From the NCBI RefSeq assembly GCF_000310185.1, contig NZ_AMXD01000015.1, positions 1-44,767 of the forward strand: a stretch of 44,767 bases of DNA. The letters are read 5' to 3'. The position numbers and the translations under genes were made by a program. The notes beneath the pieces were generated by a model, which did not search any database, had not been told where the DNA came from, and saw nothing but the letters and a program-made list of their open reading frames with translations. Of the stretch, positions 9,462 through 17,386 are shown piece by piece. Source of the stretch: Thauera aminoaromatica S2 (GTDB lineage Bacteria; Pseudomonadota; Gammaproteobacteria; Burkholderiales; Rhodocyclaceae). Every line of letters starts with the position of its first letter. The stretch's first letter is position 1.

Positions 9462-11425
9462 ATCCGTACACCCAACCGGAATCCTTCCTGGATCGCCTGC
9501 TCAAGGCCGCGGGGGACTACTGCATCGCCGATACCGTGGAGTTCATCGACCATCCACTCGAACTCATGGAGTAGATCATGGGCCGGCTTGCGCGATGCGG
9601 CGAGTAGCACGGTATCGGCAGGGACAAAGCTTTCTTCGCCCTTGTCATTGAGGACGGTCACTCCATCGGTCGTAATCCGCGTCGGGCGGCTGCTCGTGAG
9701 GCAACGGATACCCAACTCGTCGACCCAGGAAGCGTGACGCCACTTGAACGACGGTTTGATATCGCCGGCGATACGTTTTTCGCGCTCGACCACGGTGACC
9801 TCTGCCCCGTTCTTGCGGAGGGATTCGCCTACGGTAAGACCTATCTTGCCTCCGCCGACAATCACCACCCTGCTACCGGTCTTTACCCGCCCGTGCGCGA
9901 CATCGAGCGCATCGATCATCAACTCGTGCCCCTCGACCGTGCAATGGCTGTCGTGGTCGATAGTTGCGCCAGCCGCGACGACGCAAACGTCGTACTGATG
10001 CAGGACGCTGCGCATGAACTTTGCGTGGACCTCGGTGTTGAGCCGAATCTCAACCCCGACCCGCTTCGCGACCGCTTCGTAATGCCGGATGATCGAATGA
10101 AGATCGTCCGGGCGAGCGAGATCGTTGGCGGCATACGCATAGAGGTTGCCGCCGATGCGCCCAGTCTTCTCGAACACGGTGACTTCGTGCCCCCGCTTGG
10201 CTGCCGTGATCGCGCACTCCATGCCCGCCGGCCCCGAGCCGATCACCATGATCTTCTTCTTCACAGTGGTGGGCGTGACGTGATATTCGGGCTCCACTTC
10301 GTGCCCAAGAGCCGGATTCATCGTGCAGGTGTAGGGCAAGTCGCGGAACAGACGCGACAGGCAGTTGAGCGAACCGACACAGCGGCGAACCTCGTCCAAG
10401 CGATCCTCGGCGGCCTTGTGGATCAACTCCGGGTCGGCCAGCAGGGGCCGACAGACTTCCCAAAAGTCGAAAACGCCGTCACGAATGCAGTCGTTCGCCA
10501 TGCGAGGATCGGGAAGGCGGTTGCCGAATGTGATCAAGGTATTTGGGAACGTCTTCTTTGCCCGCTCGGACAGATAGTTCCAGTAGCCGGGAGGGATGTC
10601 GCGACCGATGGATGACTCGGGCGCTTCCTGCCAGCCTACCGTGACGCTGATCATGTCGACGCCACAGTCCACGGCCTGCTGCATCAACTCGAAGCATTCG
10701 TCTTCAGTATTTCCACCCCATTTATCCATCAACTCGGCACCGTTGAGGCGCACGATCAGCGGATTGTCGGGAGTCGCCTGCTTGATGCCGTCGATCAACT
10801 CCCGCATGAAGCGGCCTCGATTCTGAATCGAGCCGCCATATTCGTCCGTTCGCTGGTTAGTGAAGCGAGAGTTGAAGTTGGCGAGTAGGTATCCCATGAA
10901 ACTGGTGATCTCGGTACCGTCAAATCCGGCGCGGATACAGCGCTTCGCAGCGTCAGCGTGCTGGCGCACACAGTCTCGGATCTCCTCCGTCGTCATGATC
11001 TTCGGCGGCCTGAAGTGAGGAAGCGTCTGCGGCACGTCGGATGGCTGGACGCAGTAGCCGAGATCGATGCCGCCATAGCGGCCTGCGTGCAGGATCTGTT
11101 GAATGGCCATCGCACCCTGATCCTTGATCATGGCGGCGATCTTCTCGAACTGGGGTAAGAACTTATCGTCGTAGATCGCGACTTGGCGGAAATAAGCCTT
11201 ACCTTCGCCCAGGGGGTCGGGATAGGCACCTTGATTGGTGATGATGCCGCAGCCTGTATCGGCGATTACCTTGACGCGCGCCAACTCACGCTCGGTGATG
11301 AAACCATCTCGCGTGTTGTAGTTCGATACGCAGCATGCACCATACTTGATGCGGTTCTTGATCTTGAAGCGCCCGAATTGTCCGGGCTGGAACAGATGGG
11401 GAAGTTTTTGTTCTCCGGAACGCAT
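9458..11425 (-). CDS. OYE-family NADH:flavin oxidoreductase, FMN barrel plus FAD/NAD domain (2,4-dienoyl-CoA reductase type)
   Basis: A 655-residue flavoenzyme with the 2,4-dienoyl-CoA reductase layout. The N-terminal Old-Yellow-Enzyme barrel covers residues 1-340, with QQILHAGRYGG near 109-119, the AGFDGTEI loop near 166 and TNQRTDEYGGS near 189. A cysteine linker follows, then a C-terminal FAD/NAD domain with VIGSGPAGMECA near 394 and a second nucleotide fold VVIVGGGKIGL. Such enzymes transfer hydride from NAD(P)H through FAD, an iron-sulphur cluster and FMN to enoyl or dienoyl, sometimes aryl, CoA thioesters. The usual four-Cys cluster motif is altered: Cys349, Ser352, Cys355 and Cys367, so one ligand is lacking and spacing is one residue short. 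It starts 10 bp after the Had-like gene. A substrate among reduced ring acyl-CoAs is inferred from the neighbours. Confidence 0.88.
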   Translation of the reverse strand: MRSGEQKLPHLFQPGQFGRFKIKNRIKYGACCVSNYNTRDGFITERELARVKVIADTGCGIITNQGAYPDPLGEGKAYFRQVAIYDDKFLPQFEKIAAMIKDQGAMAIQQILHAGRYGGIDLGYCVQPSDVPQTLPHFRPPKIMTTEEIRDCVRQHADAAKRCIRAGFDGTEITSFMGYLLANFNSRFTNQRTDEYGGSIQNRGRFMRELIDGIKQATPDNPLIVRLNGAELMDKWGGNTEDECFELMQQAVDCGVDMISVTVGWQEAPESSIGRDIPPGYWNYLSERAKKTFPNTLITFGNRLPDPRMANDCIRDGVFDFWEVCRPLLADPELIHKAAEDRLDEVRRCVGSLNCLSRLFRDLPYTCTMNPALGHEVEPEYHVTPTTVKKKIMVIGSGPAGMECAITAAKRGHEVTVFEKTGRIGGNLYAYAANDLARPDDLHSIIRHYEAVAKRVGVEIRLNTEVHAKFMRSVLHQYDVCVVAAGATIDHDSHCTVEGHELMIDALDVAHGRVKTGSRVVIVGGGKIGLTVGESLRKNGAEVTVVEREKRIAGDIKPSFKWRHASWVDELGIRCLTSSRPTRITTDGVTVLNDKGEESFVPADTVLLAASRKPAHDLLHEFEWMVDELHGIGDAVVPRGLEQAIQEGFRLGVRI

Positions 11426-11435
11426 GTGTGCTCTC

Positions 11436-12503
11436 CTAGAAATCGGGGGTCAGGACTACACGCTTCTTCAGTTCGCCGTGATGCGCCAGTTCGAATACCT
11501 GAGCGATCTGGCTCATTGGCCGCTCCTCGACGAATGGAGCGAGTGCAATTCGTCCGTCGAGACACATGCCAAGCACTTCCGGATACTTTTCCGGAGTACA
11601 GCCCCATGTGCCAATGATTTCCGCATCGAAGGCCATCAGTCGCGACAACATGTAGGTGGTCTGATCGGTACCGTAGCCAACCACCACCAAGGTTCCGGTG
11701 TAGGAGAGGAGCGCCAAGGCAAGCTCTTGCCCCGCTTTCGTTCCCGTCACTTCGAATATTTTCCATCCATAACCCGAAGGAAGCCCGCGTTCGACACAAT
11801 ATTCAGTGATCAGCTTCTTCAAGTCCTTCGGGGAGCGCCCCTTGGGATTTATGGTGAGATCCGCACCATAATCCCTCATCATCTGAAGCTTCTCTTCGTT
11901 GATGTCGATCCCCACAACTGCCGCGCAGCCCATGCCTTTTGCCACCTGGGTCATGAACGAGCCCACTCCTCCTGCCGCGCCGATCACGATCGCCCGATCG
12001 CCCGGTTGCAGTCGCGCGCGAAGTCCAGCCTGGTAGGGCGTAGTTACAGCATCAGCGACGACCGCCAGATGTTCGAGCGGAACCCCCCCGCGATCAGGCA
12101 CAACACAAAGGACGTTCGCTGGAACGACGATATGACTCGAGAACCCACCATAAATGCCCATCGAATATCCCGGCATGCGTTGTGACAAGCAGCGATTCCC
12201 CCGCCCACTCCGGCAGAGTTCGCATTCACCGCATGGAATGACGGCAGGGACGATGACTTCCTTGCCGATCACCGCCTCGTCGCCGGCAATCACGACACCG
12301 CTGATTTCATGCCCGAGCGACAGCGGAGGCTGCTGGATGGTGGGGACACCCATGTAGAAGTAAGACAGGTCGGTGTGACAGACGCCGCAACCCGCAATCT
12401 CCACGACTGCATCCCCCGGGCTGAGCTCAGGCATCGGGATCCGAGTGCGCTCCAGAACGCCAGGGGTAGTCATTTGCCATGTATCGATGTGCTTGGGCAG
12501 CAT
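11436..12503 (-). CDS. had: Zinc alcohol dehydrogenase resembling 6-hydroxycyclohex-1-ene-1-carbonyl-CoA dehydrogenase (Had)
   Basis: A 355-residue medium-chain Zn-dependent dehydrogenase. From memory it closely follows Had of the benzoyl-CoA pathway of Thauera: GCGVCHTDLSYFYMGVPT near the N terminus (catalytic Cys), PPLSLGHEISG (Zn-binding His-Glu), the structural-zinc cysteines in IPCGECELCRSGRGNRC, the cofactor loop VIGAAGGVGSF, the line AFDAEIIGTWGC and the ending KKRVVLTPDF. Had oxidises a ring secondary alcohol of an alicyclic CoA ester with NAD+. ATG 12503 has GAGGAG 8 bases upstream and is preferred over an upstream in-frame codon at 12518. It heads the leftward operon and is divergent from the NahR-like gene. 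No benzoyl-CoA reductase genes lie in this window, so it may act on a related intermediate. Confidence 0.85.
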   Translation of the reverse strand: MLPKHIDTWQMTTPGVLERTRIPMPELSPGDAVVEIAGCGVCHTDLSYFYMGVPTIQQPPLSLGHEISGVVIAGDEAVIGKEVIVPAVIPCGECELCRSGRGNRCLSQRMPGYSMGIYGGFSSHIVVPANVLCVVPDRGGVPLEHLAVVADAVTTPYQAGLRARLQPGDRAIVIGAAGGVGSFMTQVAKGMGCAAVVGIDINEEKLQMMRDYGADLTINPKGRSPKDLKKLITEYCVERGLPSGYGWKIFEVTGTKAGQELALALLSYTGTLVVVGYGTDQTTYMLSRLMAFDAEIIGTWGCTPEKYPEVLGMCLDGRIALAPFVEERPMSQIAQVFELAHHGELKKRVVLTPDF

Positions 12504-12690
12504 CGGAAATCTCCTCATACGAACCGGTGAATACGACTATTTCAGGGGCCTTCCGCATGCTACTCGCGGCAGACGCCTGCTCCAAAATATTGCGCAACGT
12601 ATTGTTATTGTTGGATTTTTCTCTCAACAGGGGTGGACCTGACGGCCTCTGTAGCGCATCATTACACCTCTATAAAAATTACAAAACGGG

Positions 12691-12703
12691 CTATCAAAGA
12701 TAG
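12691..12703. promoter_or_regulatory. Palindrome in the had/lysR divergent promoter region
   Basis: The 221-bp gap 12504-12724 between two divergent genes is AT-rich compared with the surroundings and must hold both promoters. CTATCAAAGATAG, a 5-bp inverted repeat with a 3-base centre, ends 21 bases before the LysR start. A second palindrome TTGCGCAA is at 12590-12597. Either could be part of a LysR-type regulator site. No exact NahR consensus was found by eye. Confidence 0.35.
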
Positions 12704-12724
12704 TATGTATTGCTGGAGACAATA

Positions 12725-13636
12725 ATGCAGGAACTTGAACTGAAGGACCTCGACCTGAACCTGTTGGTGATATTTCTCCAGCTGTTCCGGGATCGACGCG
12801 TCACTACTGCCGCTGAGGCGCTTGATCTCTCGCAGCCCGGAGTCAGTAGTGCCCTCAACCGCTTACGTCGACTTCTGGGTGACGAACTGTTCTACCGCAC
12901 GGGAAGGGGGATGCAACCAACGCCTTATGCAGAAGAGCTAGCTGAGCCCATCGAAGAGGCCTTGGCTCTGATCCGGCAGACCGTAAATCAGCGTTCCGCC
13001 TTCGACCCGCTCACGAGCTCCCGCCGGTTCGTGATCGGCATGACGGACGTCGGTGAAATTTACTTTGTTCCTTCCCTGATGCGGATCATCAGCAAGCTGG
13101 CTCCCGGGGTAACAATCAGCACCGTTCGGAACAGCAGGGTGAATCTGAAGGTGGAAATGGAGGATGGTCTGGTGGACTTGGCGATCGGTCTTCTGCCCGA
13201 CTTGAAGAATGATTTTTACCAACGCAGGCTTTTCCGGCAGGGGTACGCATGTCTGTTCCGCGTCGGCCACCCTTTCGACGGTGTTCCTTTCGGCGTCGAT
13301 GAATTCGCTGCTGCCGAACATGTGGTGGTGGTTTCATCCGGTACGGGACACGGGAAAACCGATGAGCTCATCGAACGCTCCGCCGTTCGGCGCAACGTAC
13401 GACTACGAGTACCCCACTTCGTCGCGCTACCTTACATCCTTGAAGAAACCGATCTCGTTGCCACTGTCCCCGAGAGAATTGCAATGCGTTTGGCGTCATC
13501 CTTCCCGCTGCGCTTCGTACCCCATCCGTTGGACCTTCCGGATATCCAGATTAACCTCTTCTGGCACGCCAAATACCATCGTGACGCAGGGAGCCAGTGG
13601 CTACGCACCTTGATTTGCGAAACATTTGGCAATTGA
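12725..13636 (+). CDS. NahR-like LysR-family transcriptional regulator
   Basis: A 303-residue LysR regulator. The winged helix-turn-helix (residues 1-65, DLNLLVIFLQLFRDRRVTTA then LSQPGVSSALNRLRRLLGD) is followed by the effector domain. Many segments match my memory of NahR/DntR, the salicylate-responsive regulators: PTPYAEELAEPIEEAL, FDPLTSSRRFVIGMTDVGEIYF, ISTVRNS, DLAIGLLPDLKNDFYQRRL, SSGTGHG and NLFWHAKYHRDAG. ATG 12725 has GGAG 5 bases upstream; an upstream TTG at 12710 is less likely. It is divergent from the had-like operon and so probably controls it. The effector is inferred to be an aromatic carboxylate such as salicylate or an analogue; this is not proven by sequence. Confidence 0.9.
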   Translation: MQELELKDLDLNLLVIFLQLFRDRRVTTAAEALDLSQPGVSSALNRLRRLLGDELFYRTGRGMQPTPYAEELAEPIEEALALIRQTVNQRSAFDPLTSSRRFVIGMTDVGEIYFVPSLMRIISKLAPGVTISTVRNSRVNLKVEMEDGLVDLAIGLLPDLKNDFYQRRLFRQGYACLFRVGHPFDGVPFGVDEFAAAEHVVVVSSGTGHGKTDELIERSAVRRNVRLRVPHFVALPYILEETDLVATVPERIAMRLASSFPLRFVPHPLDLPDIQINLFWHAKYHRDAGSQWLRTLICETFGN

Positions 13637-14332
13637 GTCTTGGCTAGGAGCTAATCGGCCTTCCGGGGGTATAAATATGACTAGCTTGTTGATACAAGCC
13701 CAGCTACCTTGAAGAGCCCTTTAGCCTGTCATAGGCAGAATACATTATCCTTCGCCAGGCTACGGCTTGGCCGGATGAAACGGGTGGCGCCATCAAGGCC
13801 GTCTTGCTCGCGGGCGACCACCCCGCAAGAAGGCGACTCGTGTTTAGCCCGTTTCCCAGATCGAGTTCCAATCCGCCTTTGCGGCGGTGGCGGCCGATGA
13901 AGTGCAGGTCGCGCATCTGTTGGCAGACATTCCCCAAACAGACGGCAAGCTGATTCGCATCATCGGGCAGGTGCTGGCGAGCTCCACGAAGACACTGATG
14001 GGGCCCTGCTACAAGCTGTGGCAGTTGACCTGCTTCCAGAATATCGGGATCGCAGCCTTCCGGCGCCCAACATGGGCTGAATCTTCGTCATGCGAAGCGA
14101 TTCAAGGCGAAAGCGAGGCCCCAATGTGCCGGTCGGTGACAGCATCTCGCGGTGAAATGCAGAAACTTCGTGAAGAGGCTGAACCAGGTTCGGCGACCGT
14201 CATCACCGTGGGATTCACTGATAACCGCAGGTTATTCGAGGCGCCCGCCTGTCCTTGCAGTTTGTTCGAAGCCCCCCGGGGCCCCCGCGCCACGAGCAGT
14301 GCCGTGGCGCGCGGAAGCTCTTCTTGGCGAAA
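13637..14332. other. 700-bp gap without a convincing gene
   Basis: Between the NahR-like gene and the 3' part of the binding-protein gene I see no gene. GCTTGT-TGAT-ACAAGC at 13684-13699 could be a weak terminator hairpin for the regulator. Short open frames on both strands (13704-13937 minus, 13887-14426 plus) resemble nothing I recognise, and the second runs antisense into the binding-protein gene. The patchwork composition suggests remnants of mobile DNA. Confidence 0.5.
14286..14311 (-). terminator. Hairpin after the binding-protein gene
   Basis: CGCGCCACG and CGTGGCGCG form a perfect 9-bp stem with an 8-base loop, 21 bases beyond the stop of the minus-strand binding-protein gene. There is no U-run on the minus strand, so it may only pause polymerase or protect the 3' end. 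Confidence 0.4.
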
Positions 14333-15065
14333 TCAATTCATGCGGCAACCGCGCGCAGGGTCGGCAAGCTTGGGAACCGCAATCTCCACGATCGTGTTCT
14401 GTTTACCTTCGGCCCTGCGTAGGTAAATATCCTGCACCGGGTTGTTGGCTGCCGACAAATTAAAGCTGCCGCGTGGACTTTCAATCTTCGCCGCGCTCAT
14501 CGCCTTCATAACGGCCTCTTTGTCAAACTTGCCTGAAGGAGAGCCCGCCAGACCCGCCGCCAACAACTGGGCTGCATCATATCCCTGCACGGCGTAGACG
14601 TCAGGCTGCACCTTGTGGGCTGAGACGTACCCGGCTCGGAACGCCTTGTCTACCGGATTTTCGAGGCCGTCAGCGTAGTGCAGCGTGGTCAGTAGTCCTT
14701 CACCCGCGCCACCCATTGCCTCCAGCGTCCCGTCAGTCAGGAAGCCCGTTCCGTAAAGCGGAAGATTTGCCTTGAGTCCTGCGGCTTCATAGTCCTTAAC
14801 AAACTTGGCAGCTCCGCTGCCGGCAAAAAAAACGTACACCGCGTCTGCGCCGAGGCTGCTGATCTGCGTCAGGAAGGGCTGAAACTCCACGCCGGGGAAA
14901 GGCAGGTACAACTCGCTAATCACTTGGCCACCTTCCTTTTCGAAAGCTTCCTTGAAGCCCCGCACATATTGCTCGCCAGCCGCGTATTTCCAGGTCAGGG
15001 TGACCACCTTTTTGTGCCCTCTTGCAGCCATGACTTTGCCCATGGCAAACGCCGGCTGCCAATTT
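14333..15065 (-). pseudogene. ABC solute-binding protein (branched-chain amino-acid/aromatic type), 3' part
   Basis: C-terminal two thirds of a periplasmic type-I binding protein (Peripla_BP_6 kind): NWQPAFAMGKVMAARGHKKVVTL, ADAVYVFFAGSGAAKFVKDYE, PDVYAVQGYDAAQLLAAG. It is separated from its 5' part (16760-17213) by an IS1380-type element inserted at 15061-15065. Joining TCAAATT to GGCAGCC across one target copy restores FRTSFSNWQPAF in frame, giving a 393-residue protein of normal family length with no other lesion. The remaining open frame reads 26 residues of IS sequence before this part and has no signal peptide, so it is unlikely to work. Family members in aromatic degraders bind benzoate-like acids as well as leucine. 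No permease or ATPase genes are adjacent. Confidence 0.9.
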
Positions 15066-15080
15066 CCTGAATCCGTGTTC
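15066..15080 (+). repeat. IS1380-type left terminal inverted repeat
   Basis: CCTGAATCCGTGTTC, identical to the reverse complement of 16745-16759. The bases just outside, AATTT at 15061-15065, are repeated at 16760-16764 as the 5-bp target-site duplication. Confidence 0.95.
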
Positions 15081-15307
15081 TCTACAGCGCATACCCGCTC
15101 CGCGAGCCCCAGCGCATGATTCTTCTGCTGCCTGACTCCCAATCTCAGCTCACCGCAGCCCCGAGCGCCGTCCTTTCATGGCCCGGAGCGCCGGCGAGCC
15201 GGGCTTCCGGCGGGTGCGCTATGTCATTTCCCTTCTCCCGCGCGGCCGTCGCCCTTCCGCCGCAGCGAAATGGCCTCGATTCGGAGAATTCGGCCGCCGG
15301 ATTTGCA

Positions 15308-16669
15308 TCACGGCGAAGCCACCGCGCACAGTCGCGCCTGCACCGTGGTGAACACCTTCACATGCGCGGCCACGCCGCGCCCGAAGTCCAGCACCAGGCG
15401 CCGGGCGTGTTCGACGAACTTCGCCGCGCGGTACATCACCTCCTGCAGCACCGTCTTGATGCGCCGGCGCTTGGCCGGGTGGCGGATCGGCGAGAGCTCG
15501 CCGGCCAGCCCGAGCTGGCCGATCAGGCGCAGGCAGTTGTAGGCGAATGCGGCCAGATGCACGACCGCGTCGTTGGTGTCGAACTTACCCGAGGGCAGGC
15601 GCTCGAGGTCCAGGTCGGTCTTGATCTCGGAGTGGAACTGCTCGTGCGTGCCGTGGTGCTTGTAGAGCTCGATCACCTCGGCCATCGCCCCATCGAGGCT
15701 GGTCCACCAGCCTTCGATCTCGATCTCGGGCGCCAGCAGGTGCTGGCCCTTCTTGTCGATGGTGCGCTCGGTCACCCGCACCACCAGGCGCAGCGTGCGC
15801 TTGGCCTTCTTCCAGGCACGATCGATCTTCAGGTCCAGCAGCCCCACCCGCTTGCCCACGCGCGCTTCTTCGAACGCACCGGCGGCCTCGGCCCGATCCA
15901 CCCAGGCGGTCTTGTCCTGGCGGCGCGGGTTCCACTTGGTGAGGTAATCGAACGAACGCCCGAGTTCGGCCCAGCGATCGCGCTCGTCGGCCAGCGCGAA
16001 CAGCAGCCGCGCGCTATCGAAGCCGCTATCGGCGCGCCACAGCAGCTTCGCATCGGCGGCGCACACCCGGCGCAGGCGCGGGAGCGCGCGCTCGAAGAAA
16101 TACTCCGTCTCCAGCGCCGAGTGGTGCGAACCCGCGCGCAGTTCCAGGCCGAGGTTCCAGCCCTCGTTGCCCAGGTACAGCGCGATCGGCGTGTAGCCGT
16201 CGACACCCTGGTAGGTGCGGCTGACCGCTTCCTTCTTGGTGTCGGAGTTGTCCATCACGAAGGTGTCCAGGTCGGCGCAGACGTAGCCCTTGTGCGCCGT
16301 GATCGGCGCCTCGGTGCGCTCGAGCAGGCGCAGGCTCAGCTCGTCGGTCAGCTCGCGCAGCTCGGCCGCGCGGGCATCGAGCCGTTGGCGCATCCACACG
16401 CTGCCGGGCACCTTGGCGAGCCCGAGCGCTTCCTTGAAGAAGCGGTCGCCGCGAAACGGCTCGATCGCCTCGAAGTCGCTCTTGCCCAGGCTCAGCAGCC
16501 CGACCACCGACTTGACCAGATCCGAGCTCAGCATGCCCTGCGACACTGGCAGCCTCGGGTCGATCACCGCCTGAACCTGTGCCGCCTGGCAGCACTGCCC
16601 GATCAGCGCCAGGCCCGAGTACGAGGTCAGGTTGAGCTTGGCGGATTGCTTGACTTCGAAGCGCGGCAT
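15308..16669 (-). CDS. IS1380-family transposase
   Basis: DDE transposase of the IS1380 group within the IS4-like superfamily; 453 residues from ATG 16669 (MPRFEVKQSAKLNLTSYSG). A longer reading from TTG 16708 adds 13 residues. Catalytic candidates are Asp in VCADLDTFVMDNSDTKKE, Asp in LLWRADSGFDSARLL and Glu in HGTHEQFHSEIKTDLDLERLPSG, the last being the Y-REK-like signature region of IS4 relatives. The C-terminal RLVLDFGRGVAAHVKVF is typical. No frameshift or stop is seen. An A/T-rich TTGTACAATTACAT just upstream may contain its promoter. Confidence 0.93.
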   Translation of the reverse strand: MPRFEVKQSAKLNLTSYSGLALIGQCCQAAQVQAVIDPRLPVSQGMLSSDLVKSVVGLLSLGKSDFEAIEPFRGDRFFKEALGLAKVPGSVWMRQRLDARAAELRELTDELSLRLLERTEAPITAHKGYVCADLDTFVMDNSDTKKEAVSRTYQGVDGYTPIALYLGNEGWNLGLELRAGSHHSALETEYFFERALPRLRRVCAADAKLLWRADSGFDSARLLFALADERDRWAELGRSFDYLTKWNPRRQDKTAWVDRAEAAGAFEEARVGKRVGLLDLKIDRAWKKAKRTLRLVVRVTERTIDKKGQHLLAPEIEIEGWWTSLDGAMAEVIELYKHHGTHEQFHSEIKTDLDLERLPSGKFDTNDAVVHLAAFAYNCLRLIGQLGLAGELSPIRHPAKRRRIKTVLQEVMYRAAKFVEHARRLVLDFGRGVAAHVKVFTTVQARLCAVASP

Positions 16670-16744
16670 GGTCGGTTGGGTGAATGAGTCGGATGCGTAA
16701 TTGTACAATTACATCAATGCGTTAGGCTGGATTTCCGGCTAAAC

Positions 16745-16759
16745 GAACACGGATTCAGG
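16745..16759 (-). repeat. IS1380-type right terminal inverted repeat
   Basis: GAACACGGATTCAGG on the plus strand, the perfect reverse complement of the left end at 15066-15080, followed by the AATTT target copy at 16760-16764. Confidence 0.95.
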
Positions 16760-17213
16760 AATTTGAAAACGAAGTTCGGAAAACGTTCGGGGCGCACAGC
16801 TGGCCAGTGAGTTCGTCGGCGCCCGCATTCGGGATGATGGTCAAGGTCTTGTTGTCGCGGGCTACCTTTGCCATCGCTAGTGCAACACCGGAATGGACTG
16901 TTCCTACCAAGACATCGACTTCGTCCCGCTTGACAAGACGATTAGCATTTTCGGTTGCTTTGGCTGGATCGGACTCGTCATCGACCACGAAATACGTTAC
17001 CTCGCGTCCAGCGAGCTTACCACCATGTTCGTTCACATACTGTCTAAAACCGTTGGTGATTGCGGTGCCGAGTGCGGCATAAGTGCCCGTATACGGAAGC
17101 ATCAAGCCAACTTTGACTTTGTCTTCAGCGTTAGCGCTGCTCAAGGACATTAGCGCCGTCAAGCCAAGACCCAGTGCTGTGGCAGAAAGACGTACCCGTT
17201 TGCGATTGTTCAT
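16760..17213 (-). pseudogene. ABC solute-binding protein, 5' part
   Basis: N-terminal third of the interrupted binding protein. ATG 17213 has AGGAGAC 7 bases upstream. It begins with a clear Sec signal peptide (MNNRKRVRL, hydrophobic ALGLGLTALMSLSS, cleavage after SANA), then mature EDKVKVGLMLPYTGTYAALG and LVGTVHSGVALAMAKVARD, typical of the branched-chain amino-acid binding-protein family. Coding sense stops at the IS end; the frame closes within a few codons. It lies 173 bp downstream of the EntE-like ligase on the same strand, consistent with a shared transcript for uptake and activation of one substrate. Confidence 0.9.
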
Positions 17214-17386
17214 TTTTGTCTCCTCTTGTGCGTGCGAGCGGCTGTTAAGCAAAAGGCGTGAGTGCTTGCAAACTTCACCTGAAAAAATTCGCCGAACTTC
17301 TTCAGGCTCATTAAAATAATCTCATCGTGACAATCGGCCTTCTTGAATTCAATCTCCTTGGCTTTTCTGCGGCGACACTGGATGCT

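Larger units (their letters stand above)
15066..16759 (-). mobile_element. IS1380-family-like insertion sequence, intact
   Basis: A 1694-bp element with perfect 15-bp terminal inverted repeats (15066-15080 and 16745-16759) and a 5-bp direct target duplication AATTT (15061-15065, 16760-16764). It carries one intact transposase gene in the same direction as the gene it splits. Intact ends, intact transposase and an exact target duplication point to a recent insertion and possible mobility. Confidence 0.95.

Noticed and set aside
13887-14426. 179-codon plus-strand frame after the NahR-like gene
   Set aside because: Runs antisense into the binding-protein gene; no ribosome site, no motif, mixed composition.
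15116-16687. 523-codon plus-strand frame across the IS1380-type element
   Set aside because: Antisense to the intact transposase; no start signal and no domain.
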